From NCBI RefSeq assembly GCF_019392245.1, contig NZ_JAHXRL010000010.1, positions 62,001-126,000 on the forward strand: 64,000 nucleotides of DNA, in the 5' to 3' direction. The DNA is from Sulfitobacter sp. CW3. GTDB lineage: Bacteria > Pseudomonadota > Alphaproteobacteria > Rhodobacterales > Rhodobacteraceae. Of the stretch, positions 50,776 through 59,548 are shown one piece after another. Position 1 is the first letter of the stretch, and every line of letters begins with the position of its first letter. The position numbers and the translations under genes were made by a program. The notes beneath the pieces were generated by a model. It ran no database searches and was not told where the DNA came from. It was given only the letters and a program-made list of their open reading frames with translations.

Positions 50776-51567
50776 TCAGCCTAACCAAACGTCGAGGAAC
50801 AGCATGACAACCAGACCGATTGCTAACCCGGTCGTTGCTTGTTTCTGATGTCCACTGCGGTGGGTTTCGGGGATGATCTCGTGACTGATGACGTAGAGCA
50901 TAGCGCCCGCCGCGAAGGCGAGACCCCAAGGCAAAAGGGGTTGAGCAACCACGATAACTGCAGCACCAAGAAAGCCGGTGACAGGCTCAACCAAGCCAGT
51001 GAGAGCTGCGATGCTAAAGGCCCGTTTTGCAGAGTATCGCTCACCGAGCAATGCAACCGCGACCGCCAGTCCTTCTGGCGCGTTCTGCAATCCGATACCC
51101 AACGCAACTGGAAATCCCCCCGCAAACCCGTCCGCGCCGAACGCGACCCCAACGGCCAGACCCTCTGGGGCGTTGTGAATGGTGATTGCTATGATAAATA
51201 GCCAAACTCGACGCAGAGATGCGGCCTCAGGACCTTCGCGCCCTGAACTGAAGTGCTCATGCGGGATCACTTCGTTCATAATGGCAACTGCCCCCATCCC
51301 AAGCAGGATCGCAACGCAGACAATCAATGCCGGGATCGCCCCATCCCCGTATCGAATTTCAGCAACATCGAGCGCTGGAATGATCAACGAGAAGAACGAA
51401 GCCGCTAGCATCACCCCTGCGGCAAAGCCAAGAGAGATGTCGCGCCATTTTCGCGAGGGCGTGCTGCCAAAGAGAACCGGAACGGCACCGACGGACGTCA
51501 TAAGACCGGCTGCAAGGCTTCCATAAAAGCCCAAGGCGATAGGAGATAGGGTCGTGAGCGCCTCCAT
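50776..51567 (-). CDS. ZIP-family metal transporter
   Basis: 263 residues, seven or eight membrane segments. Signature metal-binding helices: IITIHNAPEGLAVGVA-type block (HNAPEGLAVG) and GIGLQNAPEGLAVAVAL, with a His-containing loop NEVIPHEHFSSG. ZIP proteins bring zinc or other divalent cations into the cytoplasm (some run as exporters). I choose the ATG at 51567 over a TTG two codons upstream. Neighbours: DUF411 before, lspA after. Confidence 0.9.
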   Translation of the reverse strand: MEALTTLSPIALGFYGSLAAGLMTSVGAVPVLFGSTPSRKWRDISLGFAAGVMLAASFFSLIIPALDVAEIRYGDGAIPALIVCVAILLGMGAVAIMNEVIPHEHFSSGREGPEAASLRRVWLFIIAITIHNAPEGLAVGVAFGADGFAGGFPVALGIGLQNAPEGLAVAVALLGERYSAKRAFSIAALTGLVEPVTGFLGAAVIVVAQPLLPWGLAFAAGAMLYVISHEIIPETHRSGHQKQATTGLAIGLVVMLFLDVWLG

Positions 51568-51569
51568 GT

Positions 51570-52022
51570 TCAATTTGCCGGATAGGAAGAGAATATCTCG
51601 GTGCTACCGTCCTTTTTCACCAGAAAGACATCATAGGCGTCGGAAGTTTCCCCAAAATCCATGCCGGGTGAGCCGATTGGCATTCCGGGCACAGCAAGAC
51701 CGACTGCATCCGGGCGTTCCTCAAGAAGACGCGTGATGTCGGCAGGTGGCACATGCCCTTCTATCGTGTAGCCTTTGACCGTTGCGGTGTGGCATGAAAA
51801 CATTGCAACAGGGATACCCCGATCCATTTTCAAACGGATCAGTGCTCCCCCAATATTTTCGCCCTCCGGTAAGAAACCAGCGTCTGAAAGTCTGTCCATC
51901 CAAGCCACACAGCATCCGCAGCCGCGCGTCTTGGCGACTTGAATGGCCGTCTGGGCTGCGGCGGTCGTTGACACGGTCGCCAGCAGCACAGCGCCAAAGA
52001 TCAGTTCAATTTTGGGGAGCAT
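51570..52022 (-). CDS. DUF411 metal-binding protein, copy 2
   Basis: 150 residues with a signal peptide (AVLLATVSTTAAAQ). DUF411 motifs: TRGCGCCVAWMDRLSDAGF, FSCHTATVKGYTIEGHVP and PGMPIGSPGMD. It is clearly diverged from copy 1 at 40704, so the two were not made by a recent duplication. Part of the minus-strand operon between the M23 peptidase and the ZIP gene. Probably a periplasmic copper-binding protein. Confidence 0.88.
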   Translation of the reverse strand: MLPKIELIFGAVLLATVSTTAAAQTAIQVAKTRGCGCCVAWMDRLSDAGFLPEGENIGGALIRLKMDRGIPVAMFSCHTATVKGYTIEGHVPPADITRLLEERPDAVGLAVPGMPIGSPGMDFGETSDAYDVFLVKKDGSTEIFSSYPAN

Positions 52023-52042
52023 GCGTTATCCTATTCGATTGT

Positions 52043-53389
52043 TCATATTTCGTCGCTAAGCGTCGCTGTAAACAGCGCGCGTGTTTTCTCAAGGAGCGCT
52101 GACGCACCCGCGGTATCAGGATTTTCTACCGAGGCGATCAGTTCCTTTCCAAGCGGGTTGATCGGCCGCCCGTCTATCCGTACTTCGTAGTGCAGGTTGG
52201 GGGCTGTCGCAGTACCTGTCTCGCCTACCTGACCAATGACTTCTCCGGCAAGTACGTGGTTTCCGGTTTTCAGTCCATTGGGTACGGCGCTCAAATGGGC
52301 ATACCGGGTCATCGTGTTGGAGCCGTGAGATATCTCCACCACTTGGCCATATCCGTTCTGCCATCCAATAAAGGAAACCCGGCCCGGTGCGGTCGCGCTG
52401 ATTGGCGTCCCTTTAACGGCTGCGTAATCGACACCAGTGTGCATTCGAACGTTGCCGTAAATTGGATGTTTGCGTCGGCCAAAAACCGAAGATAGGCGCG
52501 CGCCCTTTACAGGTGGTGCTATTCTTCGCAGGACATCCCCATTCAGATAGACAGTCGCCTTGCCGCTATCCTCGTCAGACCAAATGACTTCAAATATATC
52601 CTTCGCTAAATCAAGAGCCGCGTAGGTTAGCTTCGGTTGCCCAACTTTCGACCCGTCAGCAAGAACCGATTGTGCCCATTGGATGTTGAGTTTCTCGCCG
52701 CCTTTAAGATCTCGCCGAAAATCGATTGCATCACTTAAAATTTCGGCCAGATCGACCGCAAAGCGAGCAGGAATGCCGGCTGCATCCAAGGAAGAATAAA
52801 TGGATCCGCTGACGACAAGCTGACCTGCTTGCTCGACAGACGTAAGGACGGGGGGTCTAGTGCGACCAGCGACCTTACCATCGAGTGTGACTTCGATTTG
52901 GACACCTTCATCGACTGTTAAAGCGACGAATGACGGGGACCCGTTGGGCTGAAAATTGACGCGCAGCTGATGGCCGGGTCTTAATCTGCGCAAGTCGTAT
53001 TCTGCAGCAATGGCAAGAGCTACTTCGGCCCGCAGCGGTGCGTCCATATCGGCGCGGGTTAGGATTGAATCAAGCGTATCGCCATCTGTTACCGTCGCTT
53101 CCCAAGCTGGGATAGCAAGAGCTTGTGTGACTGCCGTCAGCTCATCAGGCCGAGTGAAATCGGACGAATGAAGCAATGGGGCTAGAGTAGCATTCCTGTT
53201 AACCACCTCTGTTGCAAAGGTAATGGAAAAATCCAAAGAAAAGGGTTCTGCTGGTGGTTGCGAAAGCTCTGCAGCCCGAACTATCACTTCCGGAGCTGGC
53301 GCGTTCGGTGTCATCATGGTTCTGGCGGTCAGCGACGCCATAGCAGCTGCGCTGACAGCTGTTCCCAGCACGAAATATTTCAATCTCAA
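52043..53389 (-). CDS. Exported M23 peptidoglycan endopeptidase
   Basis: 448 residues with an N-terminal signal-anchor. A LysM/OapA-like part (TVTDGDTLDSILTRADMD...RRLRPGHQLRVNF) precedes the LytM domain: MHTGVDYA, VSFIGWQNGYGQVVEISHG and NLHYEVR hold the zinc ligands (HxxxD, HxH-type). It cuts peptide crosslinks to allow wall growth or repair. The gene sits in a copper/envelope operon, coupled by ATGA to the Sco gene before it. Confidence 0.9.
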   Translation of the reverse strand: MRLKYFVLGTAVSAAAMASLTARTMMTPNAPAPEVIVRAAELSQPPAEPFSLDFSITFATEVVNRNATLAPLLHSSDFTRPDELTAVTQALAIPAWEATVTDGDTLDSILTRADMDAPLRAEVALAIAAEYDLRRLRPGHQLRVNFQPNGSPSFVALTVDEGVQIEVTLDGKVAGRTRPPVLTSVEQAGQLVVSGSIYSSLDAAGIPARFAVDLAEILSDAIDFRRDLKGGEKLNIQWAQSVLADGSKVGQPKLTYAALDLAKDIFEVIWSDEDSGKATVYLNGDVLRRIAPPVKGARLSSVFGRRKHPIYGNVRMHTGVDYAAVKGTPISATAPGRVSFIGWQNGYGQVVEISHGSNTMTRYAHLSAVPNGLKTGNHVLAGEVIGQVGETGTATAPNLHYEVRIDGRPINPLGKELIASVENPDTAGASALLEKTRALFTATLSDEI

Positions 53390-54009
53390 GTTTCTGCCCT
53401 CTCGTCTTGGCTTTGCATTGCCCGCCTGATCTTAGGCACGGCGAATTCGCGCGGTTCGTGATAATCGATCGTGGTAACGAAGCGACCTGTCGCGTCGAAC
53501 AGGAAAACCCCTGCTGTGTGGTTCATCGTATAGTCGCCGTCTTCGCGCATCACCTTTTCATAGACTGCGCGAAATCCTGCCGCAGCAGAGGCGACTTGGA
53601 CATCTGAACCAGTCCAACCTTGAATCTGTGGATGGAAGTAGGAGACATATTCGGCCATCACTTCGACGGTATCTCGGTCTGGATCCACAGAAATGAGGAT
53701 GGTGTTAAGGGCCTCTGCGTCCGGCCCAATCTCGTCGAGCCACGCGGAAATGTCCGAAAGCGTCGTTGGACAAACGTCCGGACAATAGGTGAAGCCAAAG
53801 AAGACAAGGCTTGGCTGGCCAATGAGCGTTTTCGGGCCGACAGCTTCCCCGTTCTGATTGGTCAACTCAAAGTCCATTTCAGTCAGCGGTTGGGAACGTT
53901 TTCCCGGCACCGACGCCGCACCCGGCCCATCAACCTGCCACCATCCGATGAAAAGAACGGCTAATATCGCCAAGCCGCAGGCAATCAAGATTCTACCAAT
54001 CTGTTTCAT
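53386..54009 (-). CDS. Sco1/SenC-type copper chaperone, copy 1
   Basis: 207 residues with a membrane anchor (IACGLAILAVLFIGWW). Thioredoxin fold with CPDVC and a distal His in YTMNHTAGVFL, the copper ligands of Sco. Sco proteins deliver copper to the CuA centre of cytochrome oxidase or act as thiol reductases. PCuAC, encoded next to it, is the usual partner. A second Sco protein heads this operon (55619). Confidence 0.92.
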   Translation of the reverse strand: MKQIGRILIACGLAILAVLFIGWWQVDGPGAASVPGKRSQPLTEMDFELTNQNGEAVGPKTLIGQPSLVFFGFTYCPDVCPTTLSDISAWLDEIGPDAEALNTILISVDPDRDTVEVMAEYVSYFHPQIQGWTGSDVQVASAAAGFRAVYEKVMREDGDYTMNHTAGVFLFDATGRFVTTIDYHEPREFAVPKIRRAMQSQDERAET

Positions 54010-54016
54010 GTTGGCG

Positions 54017-54496
54017 TCAGCCTTCGGGGCCGCGTGCGCCGATACGCAGGACAGGCACTACAACTTCCATCTCCAACCCATCCGAAAAGAGTAGGGTCAT
54101 CAGGAAAGTCTCGCCTTCCACGAGTGGCGACTGCAATTTCATCAACATGATATGATAGCTACCCGGTTCGAGTGCCAGCGTTCCTCCAGCTGGGATTTCA
54201 ATGTCACCTGCAGGCACCATGCGGCTGACACCTTCGTCGTTCGTCTGGGTTTCATGGATGGAAGGCATCGCCGAGATATCGGCCCGCAATCCTACCAAGT
54301 AAACTGGTACATCTCCTTCGTTCCGAAGCGCTAGATAGGCGCCACCGGGGCGTGAAGTCCCAATGCTGGCACGCGCCCATGGCTGTTCAACAACGATCTT
54401 GATATCGCCTGCGTTTTCTTGCGCTGCAGAAACTGTGGAAAGTCCCATCAGTAGACCGAAGGACATGCAGCGCAAGGTATTTGTAATATGTCTCAC
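54017..54496 (-). CDS. PCuAC-type periplasmic copper chaperone
   Basis: 159 residues, signal peptide cut near VSAAQ. The copper motif is present: MPSIHETQTNDEGVSRMVPA, then GSYHIMLMKL (His, Met, His and Met ligands). PCuAC passes Cu(I) to oxidase or Sco. It lies 8 bp before the Sco gene and after the DsbA-like gene in the minus-strand operon. Confidence 0.92.
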   Translation of the reverse strand: MRHITNTLRCMSFGLLMGLSTVSAAQENAGDIKIVVEQPWARASIGTSRPGGAYLALRNEGDVPVYLVGLRADISAMPSIHETQTNDEGVSRMVPAGDIEIPAGGTLALEPGSYHIMLMKLQSPLVEGETFLMTLLFSDGLEMEVVVPVLRIGARGPEG

Positions 54497-54519
54497 TGTC
54501 AGGGTTATCCAATCTGATG

Positions 54520-55182
54520 TTAGTTGTTTGCAGTAGCTTGGACTTCTGCCTGTACAAGCGCGATCAGTTGATCTGGACCGAAGTCGGTCAATCGCTTTCC
54601 GTTGACGAAAAAGGTCGGCGTGCCCTCGATCCCGACGGCCTTAACATCGGCCCGATCCTGATTGAGGATACCGACGATACTTGGGGATTTGATCTGGGTC
54701 GCGGCGGCATTTACGTCCAAACCGGCTGTCGCCGCGATCTGGATAATCCTTTCTGCGGCTGACGCACCATGAGATGCCCAAGCCGGTTGATTTTCCAGCA
54801 GCGCTTCAAGCACGGGCATGAAGACATCCTGTAATCTTGCTGCTTCTATGATCTTGATTGCCAGCTCAGACCCTTCCCCGTGGAATGGCGTGTAGCGCAT
54901 GACCACACGAACATCATCGGGATTATCCGCCAGTATCTGTTTCACAATCGGGTGAAACGCGCGGCACGCCTCGCAGGCTGGGTCAAAAAATTCTACAATC
55001 GTCACTGGAGCGTCTTTGCGGCCCAAAACAGGCGAGTAGGCGCGAACGAGTTGGTCTTGCTGCTCAACAGGAGCGGCTGTTGCAGTCGGGGTTACGTTAG
55101 GACGAGAGACAAACCAGGCACCGATGGCGAAAAGCGCCAGTACAGCGGTCAGGGTTACGAGAACAAGGGTTTTGCGTGTCAT
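54520..55182 (-). CDS. DsbA-family thiol oxidoreductase
   Basis: 220 residues with a signal-anchor and a DsbA-type thioredoxin fold: FFDPACEACRAFHP (CEAC active site) and IEGTPTFFVNG (cis-Pro loop). Periplasmic disulfide formation or isomerisation. Its start overlaps the dsbB stop as ATGA, so the pair works together as an oxidation system for the Cys-rich exported proteins of the island. Confidence 0.9.
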   Translation of the reverse strand: MTRKTLVLVTLTAVLALFAIGAWFVSRPNVTPTATAAPVEQQDQLVRAYSPVLGRKDAPVTIVEFFDPACEACRAFHPIVKQILADNPDDVRVVMRYTPFHGEGSELAIKIIEAARLQDVFMPVLEALLENQPAWASHGASAAERIIQIAATAGLDVNAAATQIKSPSIVGILNQDRADVKAVGIEGTPTFFVNGKRLTDFGPDQLIALVQAEVQATANN

Positions 55183-55622
55183 GAGGCAATCCGTCGAAGT
55201 TGGAGGAGCAGGGCAGAAATTACCCCGAAAATCAAAAAGGAGAGAGCGGGAATTGGCAGGCCAAGGATCAACATTGCGTCATCCGTGCAAGATGGTCCGG
55301 AGGCGGTGCAGGGCGTAATCGGCTCGGGCAAGACCCCAGCATATAGCAGCCAATGATAGAGTGCGATAGCACCGCCTATAAAGGCGAGCGGCACCGCATA
55401 TCGCCAGATGAACAGATCGGAACGCCATGCCGCAATACCAAGGATGACGGCGAGTGGGAACATGAAGGCGCGCTGCAACCAACAAAGATGACACGGGGTC
55501 TGGCCCAATACCTCACCGATGAACAGAACGGAAAGTGAAGCGGCCAAGGCGAGAAACCAAGCCGCGAACAGGAACGTTACTGACCGACTGTCTGGCGTTG
55601 ATGGATCGGAAGGCGTTGTCAC
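55179..55622 (-). CDS. dsbB: DsbB-type quinone-linked oxidoreductase
   Basis: 147 residues, four membrane segments. First Cys pair in TPCHLCWLQRAF, second pair in ITPCTASGPSCTD, as in DsbB, which reoxidises DsbA and passes electrons to quinone. It starts at a GTG overlapping the Sco stop (GTGA) and overlaps the dsbA-like gene at its end. Confidence 0.92.
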   Translation of the reverse strand: MTTPSDPSTPDSRSVTFLFAAWFLALAASLSVLFIGEVLGQTPCHLCWLQRAFMFPLAVILGIAAWRSDLFIWRYAVPLAFIGGAIALYHWLLYAGVLPEPITPCTASGPSCTDDAMLILGLPIPALSFLIFGVISALLLQLRRIAS

Positions 55623-56227
55623 GATCCAATCCTTTGTTGAAGGTCAGAGGCGATCTGAGAAGAATCCAAATCGTACTCGTATATTCGAACAAATTCGCCT
55701 TGCGGATCGAACAAAAGAAAAGATGAAGTATGGCCCATGGTGTATCCATCGGGTGCAGATTCATCCTCATTGCGCTGATAATAGACTTTGAAAGCTTTGG
55801 CAGTTTGTTGGGTCTGTTCCTGCGGGCCGCTTAGCCCGAGGATGCTGGGGCCAAATTGTGGGATATAGTTGGCCAGGACACTGGGCGTGTCCCGTTCCGG
55901 GTCAACTGTGATGAAAAGGGGCTGTACCGCTTCACCTTCTGCGCCCAGATCATCCATTGCCTGTGCGATTGTTGCCAGGCCCATGGGGCAGACGTCCGGA
56001 CAGTTAGTGAACCCAAAAAAGACGAGCATCCATCGCCCACGGAATTCTTCGTCGGTCCGCATCATGCCATTGTGATCGGTCAATTCAAAATCAGCTAAAA
56101 CAGTCTCCGCCGCAGGCAGGCGAGTGGCTGCAACCGGTAGCTGGCCACGCTCTGATATCCAAAAACCACCAACGATGGCGATCGCCACCGCAACTATGGA
56201 CCAGAGAATTATCCGCACTTTTGTCAT
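55619..56227 (-). CDS. Sco1/SenC-type copper chaperone, copy 2
   Basis: 202 residues with a membrane anchor (ILWSIVAVAIAIVGGFWI), CPDVC in TNCPDVCPMG and distal His in YTMGHTSSFLL. It heads the minus-strand operon of eleven genes that runs to 48593 (sco-dsbB-dsbA-pcuAC-sco-M23-DUF411-zip-lspA-lnt-small protein), nearly all overlapping or within 24 bp. The divergent MerR gene starts 178 bp away and may control this operon. Confidence 0.92.
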   Translation of the reverse strand: MTKVRIILWSIVAVAIAIVGGFWISERGQLPVAATRLPAAETVLADFELTDHNGMMRTDEEFRGRWMLVFFGFTNCPDVCPMGLATIAQAMDDLGAEGEAVQPLFITVDPERDTPSVLANYIPQFGPSILGLSGPQEQTQQTAKAFKVYYQRNEDESAPDGYTMGHTSSFLLFDPQGEFVRIYEYDLDSSQIASDLQQRIGS

Positions 56228-56367
56228 TGCCAGCTTCGCCCTTAAAACAAGTCACCTCTCGGGTGGGATACAAGCTACAGCTGATAGAGGTTCAAGCAAA
56301 AAGATGCTTGGTAGGATATCATGTCACGACTTTGTGAAACCTTTGGCTTTTCAAGGGAGTTAGAACT

Positions 56368-56398
56368 TTGATAAGCTACAGTGACTTTAGATAAAGGA
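56368..56398. promoter_or_regulatory. Weak MerR-type operator in the sco/merR divergence
   Basis: AGCTACAGT (56374-56382) matches exactly one arm of the operator at 56867-56875 in reverse orientation; the second arm is poor. TTGATA precedes it at 56368. It may be the autoregulatory site of merR or act on the divergent sco operon. Spacing to any -10 box is unclear. Confidence 0.4.
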
Positions 56399-56404
56399 AT
56401 GCTC

Positions 56405-56833
56405 ATGCTGGCAATTGGTACGCTCTCGCGGAAGACTGGGACCAAGGTTCAAACAATCCGCTACTACGAACAGATTGGATTGATGAACGAGGCCGGACGG
56501 ACGTCAGGTGGGCAACGGCGATATTATGTAAAAGATCTCGATCGCCTCGCCTTTATTCGACACTCGCGTCAACTTGGTTTTTCGCTCGACTCAATCCGCG
56601 AACTTCTGGACCTGTCGGACAACCCGTCTCAATCCTGTGCAGAGGCGGATTCTATCGCGCGGCGACAACTTCGCCAGGTCGAGCAGCGGATCAAACGCCT
56701 TCAGGCCCTCAAGAAGGAGTTGAAACGGATGGTTGCCGAGTGTGATGGCGAAAGCGTTGCCGAATGCAAGGTTCTTGAAGTGCTGCGAGATCACTCTGAA
56801 TGTCTAACAAATCATGATGAAATCGGAGCGTGA
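56405..56833 (+). CDS. MerR-family metal regulator, CadR/PbrR-like
   Basis: 142 residues from the ATG at 56405 (AAGGA upstream). N-terminal MerR HTH (IGTLSRKTGTKVQTIRYYEQ), a coiled-coil dimer helix, and Cys78, Cys113, Cys121 and Cys133. Cys at ~78/113/121 is the arrangement of Cd/Pb/Zn sensors (CadR, PbrR), not of CueR, which has two Cys near its end. It likely activates the promoters at 44708 and 56853. Confidence 0.88.
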   Translation: MLAIGTLSRKTGTKVQTIRYYEQIGLMNEAGRTSGGQRRYYVKDLDRLAFIRHSRQLGFSLDSIRELLDLSDNPSQSCAEADSIARRQLRQVEQRIKRLQALKKELKRMVAECDGESVAECKVLEVLRDHSECLTNHDEIGA

Positions 56834-56852
56834 TAACAATGGAAGAAAGTTC

Positions 56853-56883
56853 TTGAACCTCTAGGCACTGTAGCTCCTATCTT
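56853..56883 (+). promoter_or_regulatory. MerR-type promoter of the transglutaminase/CDF unit
   Basis: TTGAAC (56853-56858), 19-bp spacer, TATCTT (56878-56883). Spacer core ACCTCTAG-GC-ACTGTAGCT plus CCTA, nearly the same as at 44712-44734. It lies between the merR gene and the transglutaminase-like gene. Confidence 0.75.
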
Positions 56884-56916
56884 TCGAATATCGCAAACAA
56901 TGCGTCGGATAGAGCT

Positions 56917-57702
56917 ATGAAGAATGAAGACAACAAGACCCATCTGGGCGTTTCGCCATTACTCGATTTCGATGGGGACGCCATCGCAAATCTGATCCGC
57001 GAGCGCAGCTGGTTGTCTTTGGACGAATTCCACCGGATTGGTGCTGCCTACGACTACGTGCGCAACGAAATCGTTTTTGGCTACAATGCTGCAGACGACA
57101 TGCCAGCCTCAGCAGTACTGCGTGACGGATATGGTCAATGCAACACCAAGGCCACGCTATTGATGGCTTTGTTGCGTGCGGTCGACATCCCTTGTCGATT
57201 GCACGGCTTCACAATCCATAAATCCTTGCAGCGTGGGATCGTACCAGAACTCATCTATCCGATTGCGCCTGAGAGCATCCTTCATAGCTGGGTGGAAATC
57301 TTGCATCGAGGGCGTTGGATCAATCTGGAAGGCTTTATTTTGGACGACGCGGTCTTGTCTGCTCTTCAGGACAGATTTGTTCGCGATAACGACAGTCTGT
57401 GTGGCTATGGGGTCGGAACAGACCGCCTTTCTTCACCATCCATCGAATGGAGCGGAACAGATACCTTCATCCAAAAAACCGGCATTAACGCCGATCTTGG
57501 TCTGTTCGACACGCCAGACGACTTTTATGCGCAGCATCAACAATCCTTTGGAGGTCTTCGTGGGCTGCTTTATCGATATCTGATCCGTCACTGGATGAAT
57601 GCCCGCGTGCGACGAATACGCAGTGGGGTTGTTCCAGTGATCCCGATGGCTGAAACCAATTCTGTACAGTTTGTTCGTGAAGGCGGGGTTGGATCGTCAT
57701 GA
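56917..57702 (+). CDS. Transglutaminase-like Cys protease fold protein
   Basis: 261 residues, no signal peptide. The transglutaminase triad is visible: Cys in GYGQCNTKATLLMAL, His in ILHSWVEILH, Asp/Glu in WINLEGFILDD. Such proteins can be cysteine peptidases or crosslinkers. It is the first gene of a metal-controlled unit (small membrane protein, CDF exporter, methyltransferase), where a cytoplasmic enzyme of this type is unexpected. Its substrate is unknown. Confidence 0.82.
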   Translation: MKNEDNKTHLGVSPLLDFDGDAIANLIRERSWLSLDEFHRIGAAYDYVRNEIVFGYNAADDMPASAVLRDGYGQCNTKATLLMALLRAVDIPCRLHGFTIHKSLQRGIVPELIYPIAPESILHSWVEILHRGRWINLEGFILDDAVLSALQDRFVRDNDSLCGYGVGTDRLSSPSIEWSGTDTFIQKTGINADLGLFDTPDDFYAQHQQSFGGLRGLLYRYLIRHWMNARVRRIRSGVVPVIPMAETNSVQFVREGGVGSS

Positions 57703-57887
57703 CCGCTAGTTGGCTCCATTTGCGGGTAATAACTGCAATTCCAATGTTTCATGTCATCATCGCTGTTCCGTTAACAATTGTTTCCGCAATTTTACTCGCG
57801 ACCGAGGGGCTTCTGGCCATGACCAGCGACCTTTTTGTTAGGCGCCTAAGTTTGTCTTCGAAGGGAGGGGCAATGGGATGGTCCTGA
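57699..57887 (+). CDS. Small membrane protein, 62 aa
   Basis: Overlaps the transglutaminase stop as ATGA. One or two hydrophobic segments (VITAIPMFHVIIAVPLTIVS) and a basic tail. No family recognised. It lies 21 bp before the CDF gene, so it belongs to the same unit. Confidence 0.5.
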   Translation: MTASWLHLRVITAIPMFHVIIAVPLTIVSAILLATEGLLAMTSDLFVRRLSLSSKGGAMGWS

Positions 57888-57908
57888 ATATTGAGAGAAG
57901 GGCACTGA

Positions 57909-58814
57909 ATGCCTCATGATCACGGAATAGACCCGCAGTCGGGAGACCGTCGCGTTGGAGTCGCCATTTGGGCGAACGGTCTGCTGACCGTTGCTCAAAT
58001 CGTTGGCGGAATTCTTTCGGGAAGCCTCGCGTTGATCGCCGATGCCATACATAACTTCTCGGATATGGCCTCACTCGTCATCGCCTTTGGCGCGCGCAAA
58101 ATCGCCCGCCGCCCGGCAGATGCAAAGATGACCTTTGGCTATGGCAGGATCGAAATCGTTGCAGCGCTGATCAACTACACGTCGCTGATTATCATTGGGA
58201 TGTATCTTGTCTACGAGGGTGCAATGCGCTTCGCGGATCCACCGCAGATCGAGGGCTGGACAGTCGTACTTCTTGGTTGCGTCGCTTTAGCGGTCGACAC
58301 GCTCACCGCGATGCTCACGTATTCCATGCAAAAGGGGAGCGTGAACATCCGTGCGTTGTTCTTGCACAACCTCAGTGATGCTTTGGCATCCGTCGCAGTT
58401 ATCGTCGGCGGCGTTCTGATCCTGCTCTACGATATCCGTTGGGTTGATCCGGCAATTACCATAGGTATCGCTGCATATATACTTTGGCTCGCCTTTACCG
58501 AAATCGGCGGACCTATTCGGACACTTATGCTCGGCAGTCCACCGGATGTGGACATCGACGCTGTGATTGCGGCCATTGAGGACATCGACGGCGTCGAAGA
58601 ACTGCATCACGCGCATTTCTGGCAAATGCAGGAACATCAAGCGGCGCTCGACACTCATGTGGTGATCGAGGACGCACGCTGGGACGATCTGGAGACTCTG
58701 AAGAAGAAAATCAAAGCCCGCCTGGAAGAGGAGTTCGGCATTTCTCATTCGACACTGGAATTCGAGCGATCATGCGACAAGCACGAAGAGGCCACACGGT
58801 ATGGCCATGAATGA
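57909..58814 (+). CDS. CDF-family divalent cation exporter
   Basis: 301 residues, six membrane segments and a cytoplasmic C-terminal domain. The transport sites read ALIADAIHNFSDMASL (HxxxD) and ALFLHNLSDALAS (HxxxD). The C-terminal MTP domain has VEELHHAHFWQMQEH. CzcD/ZitB-like: exports Zn, Cd or Co against protons. Second exporter after the ATPase, under the same operator class. Confidence 0.92.
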   Translation: MPHDHGIDPQSGDRRVGVAIWANGLLTVAQIVGGILSGSLALIADAIHNFSDMASLVIAFGARKIARRPADAKMTFGYGRIEIVAALINYTSLIIIGMYLVYEGAMRFADPPQIEGWTVVLLGCVALAVDTLTAMLTYSMQKGSVNIRALFLHNLSDALASVAVIVGGVLILLYDIRWVDPAITIGIAAYILWLAFTEIGGPIRTLMLGSPPDVDIDAVIAAIEDIDGVEELHHAHFWQMQEHQAALDTHVVIEDARWDDLETLKKKIKARLEEEFGISHSTLEFERSCDKHEEATRYGHE

Positions 58815-59364
58815 GTTCACAGTGCTTGCAGCAATACTTGGGTGCCTTGCCAACAGTTTATTGATTCTTGGTTTGGCATGGTCAATTTACCGACCAAAAC
58901 AGCGTGTTTGGCCGCCCGAACAGTCGACAGCGATGCATCGGATCGCGGTTTGGACTCTCACTTGTATCGGCTTCGGCTCAGCAATTTTCATAGGCTTTGT
59001 CGAATGGGGCATTTTGGATGTCCCTGCATTCTTGCGGTGGGGATTGGGGCTGGTCCTGCTCATTTTTGGGAATGTCGTGGTGTGGGCTGGCGTACTTCAT
59101 CTTGGCTTCGCGGCTACGAGCGGAGCAAAAGGATCTCTGCGAACCACTGGCCTTTATAGATATTCCCGAAACCCTCAATATCTGGCAGATATCGCGATCC
59201 TTGTTGGAATTGGAATCCTTTCTGCTTCGATTATGTCTTGGCCGGTGATCATCACAGGCATTGTGGCGCTTGCTCTGGCACCCTTTTCGGAAGAGCCTTG
59301 GTTGTTGGAAAAATACGGTGACGCCTATGCAGAATATCTGAGGGCGACCAGAAGGTTCTTCTAA
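58801..59364 (+). CDS. Isoprenylcysteine methyltransferase-like membrane protein
   Basis: 187 residues overlapping the CDF gene by 14 bp. Four membrane segments; C-terminal motif RYSRNPQYLADIAI and EEPWLLEKYGDAYAEYLRATR are those of the ICMT/PEMT membrane methyltransferases found in bacterial metal clusters. Bacterial substrates are not known; a lipid or small thiol is likely. Follows the metal exporter in all likelihood in one transcript. Confidence 0.8.
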   Translation: MAMNEFTVLAAILGCLANSLLILGLAWSIYRPKQRVWPPEQSTAMHRIAVWTLTCIGFGSAIFIGFVEWGILDVPAFLRWGLGLVLLIFGNVVVWAGVLHLGFAATSGAKGSLRTTGLYRYSRNPQYLADIAILVGIGILSASIMSWPVIITGIVALALAPFSEEPWLLEKYGDAYAEYLRATRRFF

Positions 59365-59548
59365 TGAACAACGCAAGTGGGGCAGGTGGTGCATTGGACC
59401 CTTTGGGCGCATCTCCAAGGAACTTTAAACAGGAAACAGGACGTTGCGACCATAGCCTTTGCACGAACATGTGATTGGTTCCACTTGGAATTACATCCGG
59501 TCACTGACATATGTTTTCCCATTACACTAACTAGGAGGTTACATTGTT

